A stretch of DNA of 64,000 bases from Ctenosaura bakeri (taxonomy: Eukaryota; Chordata; Lepidosauria; Squamata; Iguanidae), in assembly GCA_948474755.1 (NCBI GenBank), contig CAOLHI010000149.1:124001-188000 (forward strand), in the 5' to 3' direction. Below the pieces are notes generated by a model. That model saw only the letters and a program-made list of their open reading frames with translations. It searched no databases and was not told the DNA's origin. This document shows, one piece after another, positions 1 through 11,326 of the stretch. Position 1 is the first letter of the stretch; each line of letters begins with the position of its first letter. The position numbers and the translations under genes are program-made.

Positions 1-389
1 ATGCATTGTCGGCATGGAGGGCATTTTCCCATCTACCCCATTACCTCAGTCGCTTCTGCATTTGGAGGCCAACAGAGGCCTGCTACTTCAGCCACGCAAA
101 CAGAACAAACTTGAAACAAGCGGGGTGATAACACAATGGAAGACAACAAAGACTTTGGCGATGGGGTGGGTGGAAATGCAGATGTTAAACATGTCTGGTT
201 AAAATGAAAATGACTTGCTTTTTAGTTTTGGAGCAGTAAATTTGGTTTCAGTGCTTTCGCTGAGAATTTTATACCTCTTTTACTTGACAATGACGGAAGC
301 ACAGAGTCTTTGCAAAGCTGATTTCTGCATTCTGCTCAATGAATAATAAACCATTCCCTCTGAACTGTTATCATTTTGAAGGGTACTTA
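1..389. other. Unassigned intergenic sequence
   Basis: No gene or repeat family is recognised here. Short open frames are present but have no recognisable protein composition. The stretch ends where the CR1 3' tail repeat begins. Confidence 0.5.
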
Positions 390-471
390 GAATCATAGAA
401 TCATAGAAATGTAGAGTTGGAAGAGACCACACGGGCCATCCAGTCCAACCCCCTGACATGCAGGAACACCC

Positions 472-3202
472 TCAAAGCACTTCCGACAGATGGCCATCTA
501 GCCTTTGCTTAAAAACCTCCAAAGAAGGAGACTCCACTATACTCCGAGGCAGCAGATTCCACTGCTGGACAGCCCTGACCATCAGGAAGTTCTTCCTGAG
601 GTTCAGGTGGAATCTCCTTTCCTGCAGCGTGAATCCATTGCTCCTTGTCCTAGTCACTGGAGCAGCAGAAAACAAGCCCACTCCCTCCTCGACATGACAT
701 CCCTCCCAATATTTAAAGATAGCTATCATGCCCCCTCTTAACCTTCTCTTCTGCAGACTAAACAGACCCCGCTCCCTAAGCCATTCCTCATAGGGCATGG
801 CTTCCAGACCCTTTACCATTTTGGTCGCCCTCCTCTGGACTTGCTCCAGCTTGACCATGTCCTTCTTGAATTGGGGTGCCCAGAACTGGACACAGTATTC
901 AAGATGAGGTCTAACCAAAGCAGAGTAGAGTGGTACCAGTACCTCCCTCAATCTAGACACCATACTCCTATTGATGCAGCCGAGAATTGCATTGGCTTTC
1001 TTGGCTGCCGCATCACACTGCTGACTCATGTTCAGTTTGTGGTCTATTAAGACTTCTAGATCCCTTTCACAGGTACTGCTATCCAGCCACATGACCCCCA
1101 TCTTATATTTATTCCATTTTTTCTACCTAAGAGTAGGACCTTGCATTTCTTTCTGTTGAATTTCATTTTGTTCGCCTTGGCCCAGCTCTCCAATCTATCC
1201 AGGTCATTTTGAATTTTGATCCTGTCCACTGGCGTATTAGCAACCCCTCCCAATTTGGTGTCATCTGCAAATTTGATGAGCATGCCCTCTATTGCTTCAT
1301 CCAAGTCATTGATAAAAATATTGAACAGCACTGGGCCCAGGACAGAACCCTGTGGCACCCCGCTAGTCACTTCTCTCCAGGATGAAAAGAAGCCATTCAT
1401 GATCACCCTTTGGGTTTGGCTGGTCAACCAATTACAAATCCAACTAACGGTAGCCCTGTCCAGCCCACATTTTACCAGCTTCATTGCAAGAATGTCATGG
1501 GGAACTTTGTCAAAGGCCTTACTGAAATCGAGATATGCTACATCCACAGCATTCCCTTCATCTATCAAGCTAGTAACTCTATCATAAAAAGAGATAAGAT
1601 TAGTCTGGCATGACTTATTTTTGAGAAATCCATGTTGATTTCTCATGATTACTGCGTTGCTTTCTAAGTGATTAGAAACTGACTGCTTAATGATCTGCTC
1701 CAGGATCTTTCCGGGTACTGATGTCAAGCTGACTGGGCGATAATTATTTGGGTCCTCTTTTTTTCCCTTCTTGAAGTTGGGGACAACATTTGCTCTCTTC
1801 CAGTCTGCTGGAACTTCTCCTGTCCTCCAAGATTTCTCAAAGATTATAGCAAGTGGTTCCGAAATGACCTCTGCCAGCTCTTAATATCCTAGGATGCAAT
1901 TCATCTGGCCCTGGAGACTTGAATTCATCCAGTGTGGCCAGGTATTCCTGTACCACCTCTCTACCTATTATGTGCCTCATTTCCCCTGCTTCTTCACCTG
2001 CTCCCCAACCACCAGGTTGAGTGCTTGTATCCTTCTGAGAAAAAACTGAGGCAAAGAAGGTGTTTAAGTAGTTCTGCCTTTTCTCTCCCCCCTGTGAGTA
2101 ATTCGCCATCTTCTCTGCACAGTGACCCTATCGTCTCCTTCTTTTTCCTTTTGCTGCGGACATATTTAAAAAAGCCCTTTTTATTGTTTTTAATGTCTCT
2201 GTCCAGCCTAAGCTCGTTCTGTGCTTTAGCCTTTCTGACCTCCTCCCTACATCTCCTGGCTACTTGCTTAAATTCTTCTTTTGTGGTTTCCCCCTTCTTC
2301 CATTTCCTATACATGTTTCTCTTAACACTTAGCTCAGCTGAGAGTTCTTTAGTCAACCATTCTCGTTTCTTCGGATGCCTTCCATTTTTCCTCCTCATTG
2401 GCACCGTTTTAGACTGTGCCGTCAGTATCTCCTTTTTAAGGAACTCCCATGCCTCCTGAACTCCTTTCCCTTTCACTATTCCTGACCACGGAATTCCAGC
2501 CAGCAGCTTCCTAAGTTTACAGAAGTCCGCTTTTTTAAAATCTAAGATGAGTGTCTGGCTACCCTGATCTTCTCCTTCCCACTGAATGCTAAATTCCAAC
2601 AGGGCATGGTCACTCCCCCCTAAAGATCCAACCACTTCTACCTCATTCACAAGGTCATCCCTGTTGGTTAGGATCAGATCTAGAATATTTGATCCCCTTG
2701 TGGCCTCTTCCACCTTCTGGACCATGAAATTGTCTGCCAGACAAGCAAGAAACTTGCTGGACCTTGCTGTCTTGGCAGAGTTTGAGTGCCAGCATATATC
2801 AGGGTAATTGAAATCTCCTATTATTACTGTATCTCTCCTTTTTGAATGTACAGTCATTTGGTTGAGGAAGGCGGGATCAAAGTCCTCAGCCTGGGTTGGA
2901 GGTCTGTAGTAAACTCCCACCAGAATATCCCTATTGTTTCTCGCTGCCTTAATTCTTACCCAAATGCTCTCTACCTGGCTTTCTGGGTTTAAGTCCTGGA
3001 TCTCTTCACAGGTGAAAACATCCTTGACATACAAGGCTACTCCTCCTCCTTTCTTGTTTGGTCTATTTTTACAAAACAGGCTATACCCCTCTATTCCTAT
3101 ATTCCAATCCTGAGACTCATCCCACCAGGTCTCAGTGATGGCTATCAAATCGCATTTATTTTGTTGTACTAGGAGTTCAAGTTCATCCTGCTTGTTTCCC
3201 AT
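472..3202 (-). pseudogene. CR1 ORF2: endonuclease-reverse transcriptase, frameshifted
   Basis: The polyprotein would nick target DNA and reverse-transcribe the element RNA. The longest intact piece (3202-1994, 402 codons) is an APE-type endonuclease: ITETWWDES near residue 22, GDFNYPDICW and GGSDHALLEF. It is followed by a second frame (2109-1837) with the SPGPDELHPRIL linker, and a third (1727-1056) holding the RT core: [24 protein letters not shown] and the catalytic FADD. The last frame (1101-472) is the C-terminal part, with LVRPHLEYC and VQQWNLLPRS. Four frames are needed, so at least three indels separate this copy from a working gene. Catalytic motifs are otherwise preserved, suggesting moderate age. 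The start at 3202 is simply the first Met before the endonuclease motif and may not be the original one. Confidence 0.93.
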
Positions 3203-3384
3203 ACTCCTTGCATTAGTGTAGAGACACTTAAGTCCCTGGGCCCTTCCTGCAAGTCCTGTACTATAGTTTCTACTCCTCCCGCCATTGGCTGCTTGTACTA
3301 CTTGTCCAGTATCATTTGGGCCTTTCCCCCCTGCACTCGCCGAGTCCTTGCCCTGAATAATATTGTCTCCCTCCCCAGCGGAAC

Positions 3385-4423
3385 TTAGTTTAAAGACCTC
3401 TTAATCCTCCTTGCGAGACTGTTTGAAAAAACATTCCTGCCCAGTTTTGTGAGGTGCAGCCCATCCCTCGCCAGAAGCCCATGTTCGTGGAAATTCAGGC
3501 CATGTTCCAAAAACCCAAACCGTTGCCGGTGGCACCACATGCGGAGCCAGTTGTTGACCTCTGCTATTTCCCTTTCCCTACGTGCACCATGTCCTTGAAC
3601 AGGGAGGAGAGACGAAATGACCACTTGCGCACCAAGGTCCTTAAGCTTGGTCCCCATACGCTCGTAGTCCTTTGCAATGTGATAAAGGCTGCTCCTCGCA
3701 GTGTCATTGGTTCCGACATGAACCAAAATGAGGGGCTTCTGGTCAGTGGGTTTGACCAGCCTGGTTAGCCTCTCCGTTATGTGGTTGATCCTGGCCCCAG
3801 GAAGACAGCAGACCTCTCGATTGAGCTTGTCTGGTTTGCAAATTGCCATTTCAGTTCCTCTGAGCAAAGAGTCCCCAACAACCAGAACTCGCCTCTTCTG
3901 AGGCTTGTCCTGGGCTCCTCGACGAGTATGTTCTACTAGGACTGCCTGGGCATTCTGTTGAGGCTAGGAGCATTGATCTAGTTCCTTTTGCCGAAGTTGG
4001 ATTCCTTCTTGTTGACTTTCTGTTCCCTCCGCGTGGTGCTCCTCATTGTTCATAAGGCCAAGAACTTTGAAGCGATTGGCAGGAATGTTTTAACCTAGTC
4101 TCTGTTACCTTCCTGGTCCTTCTACTCCTCCGTGTGACATTCGCCCAAGCCTCCGTTTCCTGGCACTGTGTGCTGACTTCCTGATCTGGCAGCTCCTCCA
4201 TGCATTCGGTCTTCCAGTAGGTTTTCTCTGCCCTATCCAAAAACTCCTCACCTTCCCTAATAAGATGAAGATCAGAAACTCGTGCCTCCAGCTGGCGAAC
4301 CTTCTCCTCCAAGAAGGTGATCAGCTTGCACTTGGTGCAGGTGTACCCGAGAACATCTTGTGGCAAGAAAAGGAACATCCCACAAGTGTTACAGGTGACT
4401 GCGGCAGCTCCCTCACCGTCCAT
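3385..4423 (-). pseudogene. CR1 ORF1: zinc-knuckle/coiled-coil plus SGNH-esterase protein, broken
   Basis: The first open part (4423-4043, 126 codons) starts MDGEGAAAV and has a paired-cysteine motif (CNTC, then CTKC about 18 residues on), followed by a heptad-like stretch (FLEEKVRQLEARVSDL) that looks like a coiled coil. The second part (frame ending at 3385) is an SGNH/GDSL-type esterase-like domain: block I GDSLLRGTEM is readable at about 3890-3860, just upstream of the 160-codon frame that starts at 3867; block III is HVGTNDTARS and block V is DGLHLTKLG. Esterase-type ORF1 proteins are known in the CR1/L2 group and are thought to act in RNP or membrane association. The two parts lie in different frames, with a stop between them. 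Confidence 0.85.
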
Positions 4424-4586
4424 CCTTGAAACTACAGAGAGTAGTACAGGACGTAGTTCTAGAAAGAATAACTGGACTTTTTCCCTGAAATTCAGCTGTA
4501 TAAGCTACGTCTGCTCTACCGATTGCCAAGGGTTAAACTTGGAGAATTGAAGTAGAGTACTTCAAGTGTGCGCGCCAAAGGCACTT

Positions 4587-4890
4587 GCCGTTGGGAGCTC
4601 CTAATAAGGCTCCTCCTCCCTAGCTGGCTCCTCCCCCTCGTTAGTCAGACCGTGTGCTCAGGGAGAGCACACAGCCAGCACAAGGAGACTAAAGAAAAAC
4701 AAACAAACAGACAAACAAGCACAGCCCCACAAGCCTGTAAACACACCTGGTCTAGGATGTCTTCACAGACCCAGCTCTCCCTCTGCTCTCTCCTCTGGGA
4801 AATGAGCCAGAGGGCCGCTGGGAGCTCCTAATAAGGCTCCTCCCCGCTAGCTGGCTCCTGCCCCTCGTTAGTCAGACCGTGTGCTCAGGG
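4587..4890 (-). repeat. Direct duplication in the CR1 5' leader
   Basis: A segment of about 78 bp beginning GCCG(T/C)TGGGAGCTCCTAAT occurs at 4587-4664 and again at 4814-4890, 227 bp apart. Both copies run through GGCTCCTCC...TAGCTGGCTCCT...CGTTAGTCAGACCGTGTGCT with few differences. The position at the 5' end of the element suggests tandem promoter or leader units. Confidence 0.8.
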
Positions 4891-5555
4891 AACTTGTGAG
4901 AGGGTTCTGTGGCATAACGAATACTTTCTTACTAAAAAGTCTGGGAGATGCTGTTTGGCTCCCACCAGGTTACAGGGCTGTGTTAAAAGTAAAGCCATAA
5001 CTGGTCTTGAGAAGTCCAAAGCTGTCAACCATCCAGCCTTCCTTATCTGCCTTTCTTAACTTCACTTTTCTGTTCTTGGCTTCTCCCTTTTTGCACTCCA
5101 TGGATGAGGTGTCTTGTTAGTGGCATAACGAAGGTATAAGTAAATTGCAGTATTATTTAAATATTTATTTCATTTATATGCCGCCTTTCTCCCTCTCCAT
5201 GCGTGTAGTTGTTTTTGGATGATACACAGTGGTCATATCCAGTTGACAGCAATGTAAGCAGAGCAGTGCAGTAGTGCATCGAAGTACAAAGAACAGAATG
5301 TGCACTGCCTGTATTCATTGCCATTGTGCATTGCAGTCGCACAACGGATTGTGATGATAATACCCTCACTCTTAAAACTAGAAATTCCCCTTTTCCAATT
5401 TCAACTCAAAAGTCTTGAGATCTCCATTCCCTAGAAATGAGAGGGTCACATAGGCTAAACAGATTAAGAGCCTTGGCTCCAGCCTGTACTTTTTAAACAT
5501 CAAGATAAAAAGAGAGCTTCTTCCTTGATTTGCAACTGTTAATTATATTTCTTGT
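4891..5555. other. Intergenic sequence with a short LINE-type tail
   Basis: Mostly unassigned. Around 5158-5195 the motif ATTTATTTCATTTATATGCC followed by GCCTTTCTCCC is the reverse complement of the common squamate LINE 3' tail (GGGAGAAAGGCGG...TATAAAT), so a very short minus-strand 3' fragment is likely there. Confidence 0.45.
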
Positions 5556-5886
5556 TTAAGGTAACAGACTCTCTGAAGTAAGCACACACTGAAGCTCCTG
5601 TTGAATTATCACATGCTATCTGAAAGTGATAGACAGATTGGGACAGTGTGGAAATGTTGATCGATACCAGGCAGAGGGGATGTGCTTTGAACTAAGTGTT
5701 AATTGTTTTCTGAATGTTTACAGGAGGAAACCCCACTTGTTTAGTGTATAAAAAGCGGGTGCTGGGATCTTACCTTTGGGCCTCCACAAGGTGTTGACCT
5801 ATTTCTGCTGCAGAAATAAAACTTCTTGCTCATGTTGCTTTGATAATTTGGACTTTGCTAGGCAACGAATCTCACTCTTGGGACAT
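5556..5886 (+). mobile_element. Possible solo LTR of an endogenous retrovirus-like element
   Basis: A TATA box (TATAAAAA, 5747-5754) is followed 61 bp later by AATAAA (5815-5820) and then a short T/G-rich stretch ending in CA. This spacing fits the U3-R-U5 layout of a retroviral LTR. No internal genes, primer-binding site or matching second LTR were found, and the left edge is a guess. It could also be an unrelated promoter-like sequence. Confidence 0.35.
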
Positions 5887-7159
5887 TTAGTATAGGAATT
5901 CCATCATGGAACTCCACTGGTAGATATTTATACTATTCTTGAAGCAATCTAGGACAGCAGCTCTTAATCTAGGGTCTGTGGACTCTTGGGGGAGCCACTC
6001 ACATGGGGGTCTGCGAAGGCTTGAACAGTTATATGAGCTTTTACAGTTAGGATAAATGGAAGGAAAGAAGATGGACGGACGGACAGATGGACAGTCACAC
6101 ATTAATCTCAAACAGCAGGAGTCTTTTGCTGGCGACAGACATCATTTGTACAAATTTTCATTGTAATATCTCAAACTGTTCAAAAGTTACGAAATGATTT
6201 GATGGCAAAAAATGTACTCTGCACATGCTATTTCTGTATATGGTGAAAACATACAATTGAATAACACTGAGTGGCCGAGAGAAAGCATGTGACAGGTCTG
6301 TGGCAACAAAAGATATTTAAAGAGAGTTAATGGCAAAGAAAAGGTTAAGAACCACTCATCTAGGGTCTTGGTCCATGCCTCCACAACCAGTAATTGCTGT
6401 CTCAGTCTCTGCTTTTCAGCCCCCCACTGACTGCTTTGATCAAGGGGTCTAAGTATAGGGGGGCATTTTCCTGAATAAGAATTCTTCCTCCTCCAATGAA
6501 TTTTTCCTTCAGTCCCCAAATTGCTAGCATTGCAATAACTTAACACTTCAGTCAAGCATTTGGAAATACTGTTTAGCATCCCAACCAAAGGGGCAGGCAC
6601 AGATCCCAAGGGAATGTGAAAACCACAAATAGTGTTGCTGGTGTGAGCCATTTTCCACGGTTCAGTCTGCAATGATAGGAATTTGGAGACTGAAGGAAAA
6701 ATCTCATTTGGAGGTGCAGAATTCTTATTTAGGAGGAATTCCCTCAGTTTTCTTTAGTCACTTTGACTCTTGACCAACTTCCCAAATACTCCCCCCTATC
6801 TTTTCCCAGGTCAGATGGCATGTCTTGCTGTAAATGCTGTGGCATTTCTTGAGAGCCTTTTCAGTTAATTTGTTTGATCTTTCAGTGCCCTGTCATCTCT
6901 GCCCTTTTCTTCAAGCCCAGCCTTTCATTTCTAGAAGTTGGAGTCCCCCCTCCCATGGTCTTCTTTTCTACCCCTTCTTCAACCTCTTGCTCCTTTCCTT
7001 CATGGAAGTTGGACTGCCGCGTGTTTTGCTCTCTGAATGACTAGGCATTCTGTGACCACACCAGCTGTAGCAATCCATGGGAGAGATGTTAGGACCCCAC
7101 ACGGGAGACAACGTAGATATTTCTAGACAGGCAATGTAAACTTACTCCACTGTTTGCTA
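5887..7159. other. Unassigned intergenic sequence
   Basis: No gene or confident repeat is recognised. A short GGAC/GGAT-rich patch lies near 6070-6095. Open frames (for example 6672-6187 minus) show no family resemblance. Confidence 0.4.
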
Positions 7160-7382
7160 TTATGGGCTTCACATCGTTTCTGACTTATGGGGACTGTAAG
7201 GCGAAGTTATAATGGGGTTTTCTTGGCAAGATTTGTTTGGGAGGGGGTTGCCATTGCTATCTTCTGAGGCTGAGAGTGTGTGACTTGTCCAAGGCCACCC
7301 AGTGGGTTTCTATGGCTGAGTGGGGGTTCAAACCCTGGTCTCAGAGTCTTGGTCCAACACCCAAACCTCTACACTCGGGACA
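7160..7382 (-). mobile_element. tRNA-derived SINE, copy 1
   Basis: Read on the minus strand this begins with a tRNA-like head whose pol III B box is the complement of GGGTTCAAACCCTGG (about 7323-7337). It continues through a body with CCACCCAGTGGGTTTC and a 3' part with the complement of TCGTTTCTGACTTATGG. The same family recurs at least eight times in the window. Confidence 0.8.
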
Positions 7383-8189
7383 AAAGAGCTTTACCCCAGG
7401 GCCAGTGGTAGTATAATTTTTATCTCAGGACTAATCCACGTGTGTTTGGAGAATATAAGTTGGAAGGCTCTTTGTGGGATCCTGGCAACATTGACTTGGT
7501 TCTCTGGAACAACCATTTTCATAACCCCCCATTCTTTATAGTTCTTTAGTTGCTTGATCTAAACCAACCACTTTAGTCAGCCACAAAAAAAGAAAACCCT
7601 GTTTAGGTGTTGCAATATGCCATTAATTCCTTCCTTTATTAGCAGTACCTGTGAGTCAACATTGAAATTAACCAGTATGCTGTCTGAAGGCCTCTGGCCA
7701 TCAAGCAAATCTTTCTGGAACAACAACAGCCACAGCCTTCGAATAAAACTAGTTGGCCAGTTCATACTGATTCATTTCAAACCCCAGTTATATTCCTAGG
7801 AGGAAATATTTTCAGAATAGAACAGCACTTGATAGGAGGTCAACTGAGGACATATGGGAATCCTACTGAGGAATCCCAGCTAAAATAGATGTATTTAATT
7901 TATTGGTGATTACTTACCTATTTATTTGATTTACACCCCATCTTTCTCTCAAAATAGGACTTAAGGGTAAGTCAACCGATAAGGAGATTTCATAGATTCT
8001 AGCCTAAGTCCTATTGTTAGTTCTGATTAGAAGAGGCCCACTGAATCAGTTGGCCTATTTACCTATTTACTGACTCACCGTTCAACGATTGATTTAATGG
8101 ATTTACTCTAACTGGAGCTAACCCAACAGAACTCTAGCCTCTATGTGTTTGGTGTGGGCTAAGAATATCTCCCTATATGAACCTGCTGG
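7383..8189. other. Unassigned intergenic sequence
   Basis: No gene seen. At about 7905-7965 the stretch TTTATTTGATTTACACCCCATCTTTCTC resembles the complement of a LINE 3' tail. Confidence 0.4.
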
Positions 8190-8560
8190 AGCCTTAAGAT
8201 CTGCAGGGGAAGGCTTTCGATGCTGCTGTCCCAGGCTCACCTGGTGAGGACACGGGAAAGAGCCTGCTCAGTGGCTGCTCCCTACCTGTGGAACTCTTTT
8301 CCACAGGAGGCTAGGCTGGCACCTTCCCTGCTTTCCTTTCATAGGCAGAAAAATACATTTCTTTTCAAGCAGGCTTTTAATGGGTAAATAGGGAAGTTTT
8401 ATTTATTTATCAAGCTTTTGTTTAAGATGCAAGTTTTTATAATTTTATGTTTTTTAATGTTTTTAATTGTTTAAATTTTTTTTTAAAACTTTTTTTGGAA
8501 GCTGCTTTCAGTCCCACTTGGGAGAAGAGGCAGCATATAAAAACAAAAAATATAATAAGA
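8190..8560 (+). mobile_element. L2-like LINE, 3' end fragment
   Basis: A plus-strand reading frame from about 8244 to the TAA at 8385-8387 gives a peptide with CSVAAPYLWNSFPQEARLAP followed by FHRQKNTFLFKQAF. This is the conserved C-terminus of L2-type reverse-transcriptase proteins (WNSLP motif). An AT-rich 3' UTR follows and ends in the common tail AGTCCCACTTGGGAGAAGAGG and TATAAAAAC. Only the 3' end of the element is present, as expected from 5' truncation. Confidence 0.75.
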
Positions 8561-9074
8561 AGAATAGGATTCAGACCTGCATGTGCATTGCCGATTTAGA
8601 CTGATGATGTACATGGTCATGCCAGGGAACGGTGGGAACTGTGCTGCTGTATAGTCTGGGTCTACGCAGACTTTGTGACCTCGGATAGAGTTTCCAGAAT
8701 TCACTTGTTCCTTGGAGAATAGGGTGGCCCTATATTGTACTTCACAGAGAATAGCCCTCTGTTTCCTTTGTTTGAAGGGCTTGTGCCTTGGGGGTACATC
8801 CAAATCTGGTTTAAAGACACAGAGTCAGGAGAGGAGTAGGAGCCTTGAAGCTCCCTACAGATGTCGGACTCTGATACCCAGCATTCCTTCTGATTGGCTA
8901 TGCTGGCAAGGGCAACTGGGAATGGCCATCCCAGGCATACAGTTCACAGTTTTGCCATGCAAACAGGGGTGGGAACTGTGTGACCCTTCAGATATTGTTG
9001 GATTGCAAGTTGCCACAGAAATGTAGTATATTTCTATTTAAATTAAAAGTATGAGTCCGTGTGTGCAGGGATTT

Positions 9075-9285
9075 AAGAGTTGGACTAAAAGGATTCTTGG
9101 GAGTCCAGAGTTCAAATCCCTGCTAATTCAGGGAAGCCAGCTAAATGGATTTGAGTAAGTCACATACTCTCAGCCTCAGAGAAAGGCAATGGAAAACCTC
9201 TGAATCCATTTTGCCAAGATAGACCTATGATAGAGTCATTGTAAATTGGACGTGAAGGCTCATAGCAACGTCAAATGGTTGTCAA
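9075..9285 (+). mobile_element. tRNA-derived SINE, copy 2
   Basis: Plus-strand head with a B-box-like AGAGTTCAAATCCCTG (about 9108-9123), then GTAAGTCACATACTCTCAGCCTCAGAG and a diverged tail (TAAATTGGACGTGAAGGC). Same family as the copy at 7160. Confidence 0.7.
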
Positions 9286-10180
9286 ATTAGGAAATTTGAA
9301 ACCTTCTAAAAGAAAAACCTTGTGCAATGGTTCATAAACAACAGAACATGAAATTAGCCACTCTTGGAGAAAGAGATTGAAACAAGAATCAGTTATGCAA
9401 CCCCATCAAAAACCCCTATTAAAAACCTTTAAAAAGTTAACACACATGAGTGAAGACGTGTTCTTCCAGTTTGCAATTTTATTATGAAAGCCTGCAAGAA
9501 ACCGAGCCCAACTTCTTGTTCCCCTGCCAGACCTGAGAGAAAACCAACATATTGCTAAATGGTAATTGTTTTCTCACACAGTTTGAAAAAGAAATCTATT
9601 ACAAGGTAGGTAACTAGAAATACGTGTATCACAGAATGGCTTACAGTACCAGGATTAGCAAAATAGCAATTAATGAAGATTTGACTGATCTCCAAGAACC
9701 ATTCGAACACACTAACTGAAAACACACACAGGAAGAAAGTGTTGAAGAAAACTAAAATTAGCCTTCCACAACAATGCTTTCTTTGTACAGTCCTGAACAG
9801 CTGGCATACTTAAAGTGGTTCACAGAAATTATCAAAACATGATCAGTCTCACATCTAGCTACAAGACTGCCTGCAGAGTTTTTAGCTGAACTCCCTTGCC
9901 TTTCTAAATCATGCATGGGACCAGAAAACAAAAATATAGGTTGAGATCCTGCATGGAACACATAGCTAGAATGTCAGAACAACACTCTGTCTCCCAATCT
10001 AACACCCTAAAAAACCACGTTCAAAGCCAGGCAGCCATTACTGGTTGAAGGAGACTGGTGAGTGGAGGTGCTAAGGATGAGACATCCATCTCCCTCCTAC
10101 AGTGAACAGCAAGGCAACAAGCAGAAGTAAGCTACCCATGATGTCCTGTCATATCTCCTCATTGCACTGCAGCAGAGCAT
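9286..10180. other. Unassigned intergenic sequence
   Basis: No gene or repeat family recognised. Confidence 0.4.
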
Positions 10181-10475
10181 TCCAATATGTGTGTTGCAAC
10201 ACTGGTGTCGGCTGCAGTGTCTAGATGTGTTGCCACCGCTACTCTGGACCAAGAAAGACCTTGGCGAGGGCAGTGGCAGGCCCAACTCAGGTGGATGGGC
10301 TGCCTCTCCTGCCGCTGCTGCCACCCTGGAGCTGAGAAAGACCCTGGTGAGGGTGGTGGCAGGGGGCCGGGCTTGGGTGGACGGGCTGCCTCCACTTACT
10401 GAATTACTGTGTCGTGAAATGATGCATGTCTAAAAAATGTGTCACCGACGTGAAAAGTTGGGAAGTTCTGCACTA
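10181..10475. repeat. GC-rich segment with an imperfect 82-bp tandem duplication
   Basis: The unit starting CTGGACCAAGAAAGACC at 10244 is repeated from 10326 as CTGGAGCTGAGAAAGACC, both running to GGACGGGCTGCCTC or GGATGGGCTGCCTC. The composition is much richer in GC than the flanks. The end near 10430-10475 (GTGTCACCGACGTGAAAAGTT) resembles the edge of a nonautonomous DNA transposon, but no matching inverted end was identified. Confidence 0.5.
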
Positions 10476-11326
10476 CAGCTTGCTGACAACAGGGAGATGG
10501 ATATGTGATCCTTCACTACCCTACTTGCCAGAGCTTTGGAACTCCTTCACTAGTTACAGCTGCCTGGCTTTAAAGATGGATTTTAGGAGCTTTTGCAAGC
10601 ATAGAGACAATGCCACAGTTGCGAATATGATTCAAGGCTAAGTCTAGCTTACAACATAGTCATTGTCTAACAGGATGCCAGGTCTTCCTTGCTTTTCGGA
10701 AAAAGCCAGCTGGAAGCACATTGGAACATTTTTGCATTGCTGATGCCTCATAGAAAACCTAAGAGAGACTTCATCAATCTTGTGCCAATACACTGGAAGT
10801 GGCCATTCTGGCTGGGAATGATGGGGCTTTTAGTCCAACAGATCTGGAGGGTAGCATGCTTGGGAAGGCTGCTGTAGTGTGTCAGCATGATTCTCCTGTG
10901 TGTATGTATGACAGTGTGGGCATATATGACACATGCCATTTTTGACAAATGGCAAATCAAATGGCATTTCTGTGCCTGGATCTCAGGGTACAGTTACTTA
11001 AGGGTGTATGGCCAAGATCCTACATCAGGATGGCAGGGTGTTAATCTCTGCAAAAGGAGTTACACATACAAAATGAGATGTTACATCTTGCTTGTGCAGT
11101 GTAGATCTACATTTGTTTGGTTAAGTGGTGTGGTTGTGTTACACCATCTTTCTGCTGAACACCAACATGATGCAACTTACTATGTTATCAGTGAATGTGT
11201 GTGGAACTCCATTTACACTCTTGTGAATGGAATGGGAACATTATACTATGGCCAAAAAAAAGTACTACAGCATGTGTAAGGGGACTTACTTAGGTTTGAA
11301 TAAAACACCACCAGGATTCCATCTAA
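10476..11326. other. Intergenic sequence with a diverged repeat piece
   Basis: Around 10805-10870 the phrase GGCTGGGAATGATGGGGCTTTTAGTCCAACAG followed by TCTGGAGGGTAGCATGCTTGGGAAGGC resembles one arm of an ancient hAT-like palindromic repeat. The rest is unassigned. Confidence 0.4.

Larger units (their letters stand above)
390..4890 (-). mobile_element. Nearly full-length CR1 LINE (non-LTR retrotransposon)
   Basis: This is a CR1-clade LINE of about 4.5 kb on the minus strand. Its 3' end (low coordinates) carries the diagnostic tandem tail: read on the minus strand, ATTCTATGA units at about 390-405. Going upstream come the RT C-terminus, RT, endonuclease, an ORF1 with SGNH-esterase and zinc-knuckle parts, and a leader with a duplicated segment. 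The order matches a complete CR1 (ORF1 then ORF2). Both ORFs are broken by frameshifts, so this copy is not autonomous. The 5' limit near 4890 is inferred from where the leader duplication stops; I did not see clear target-site duplications, and CR1 usually makes none. Most genomic CR1 copies are short 3' fragments, so a copy reaching the leader is uncommon. Confidence 0.93.

Noticed and set aside
1932..2459. Plus-strand frame of 175 codons
   Set aside because: Shadow of the CR1 ORF2 coding strand; Leu/Ser-rich with no domain.
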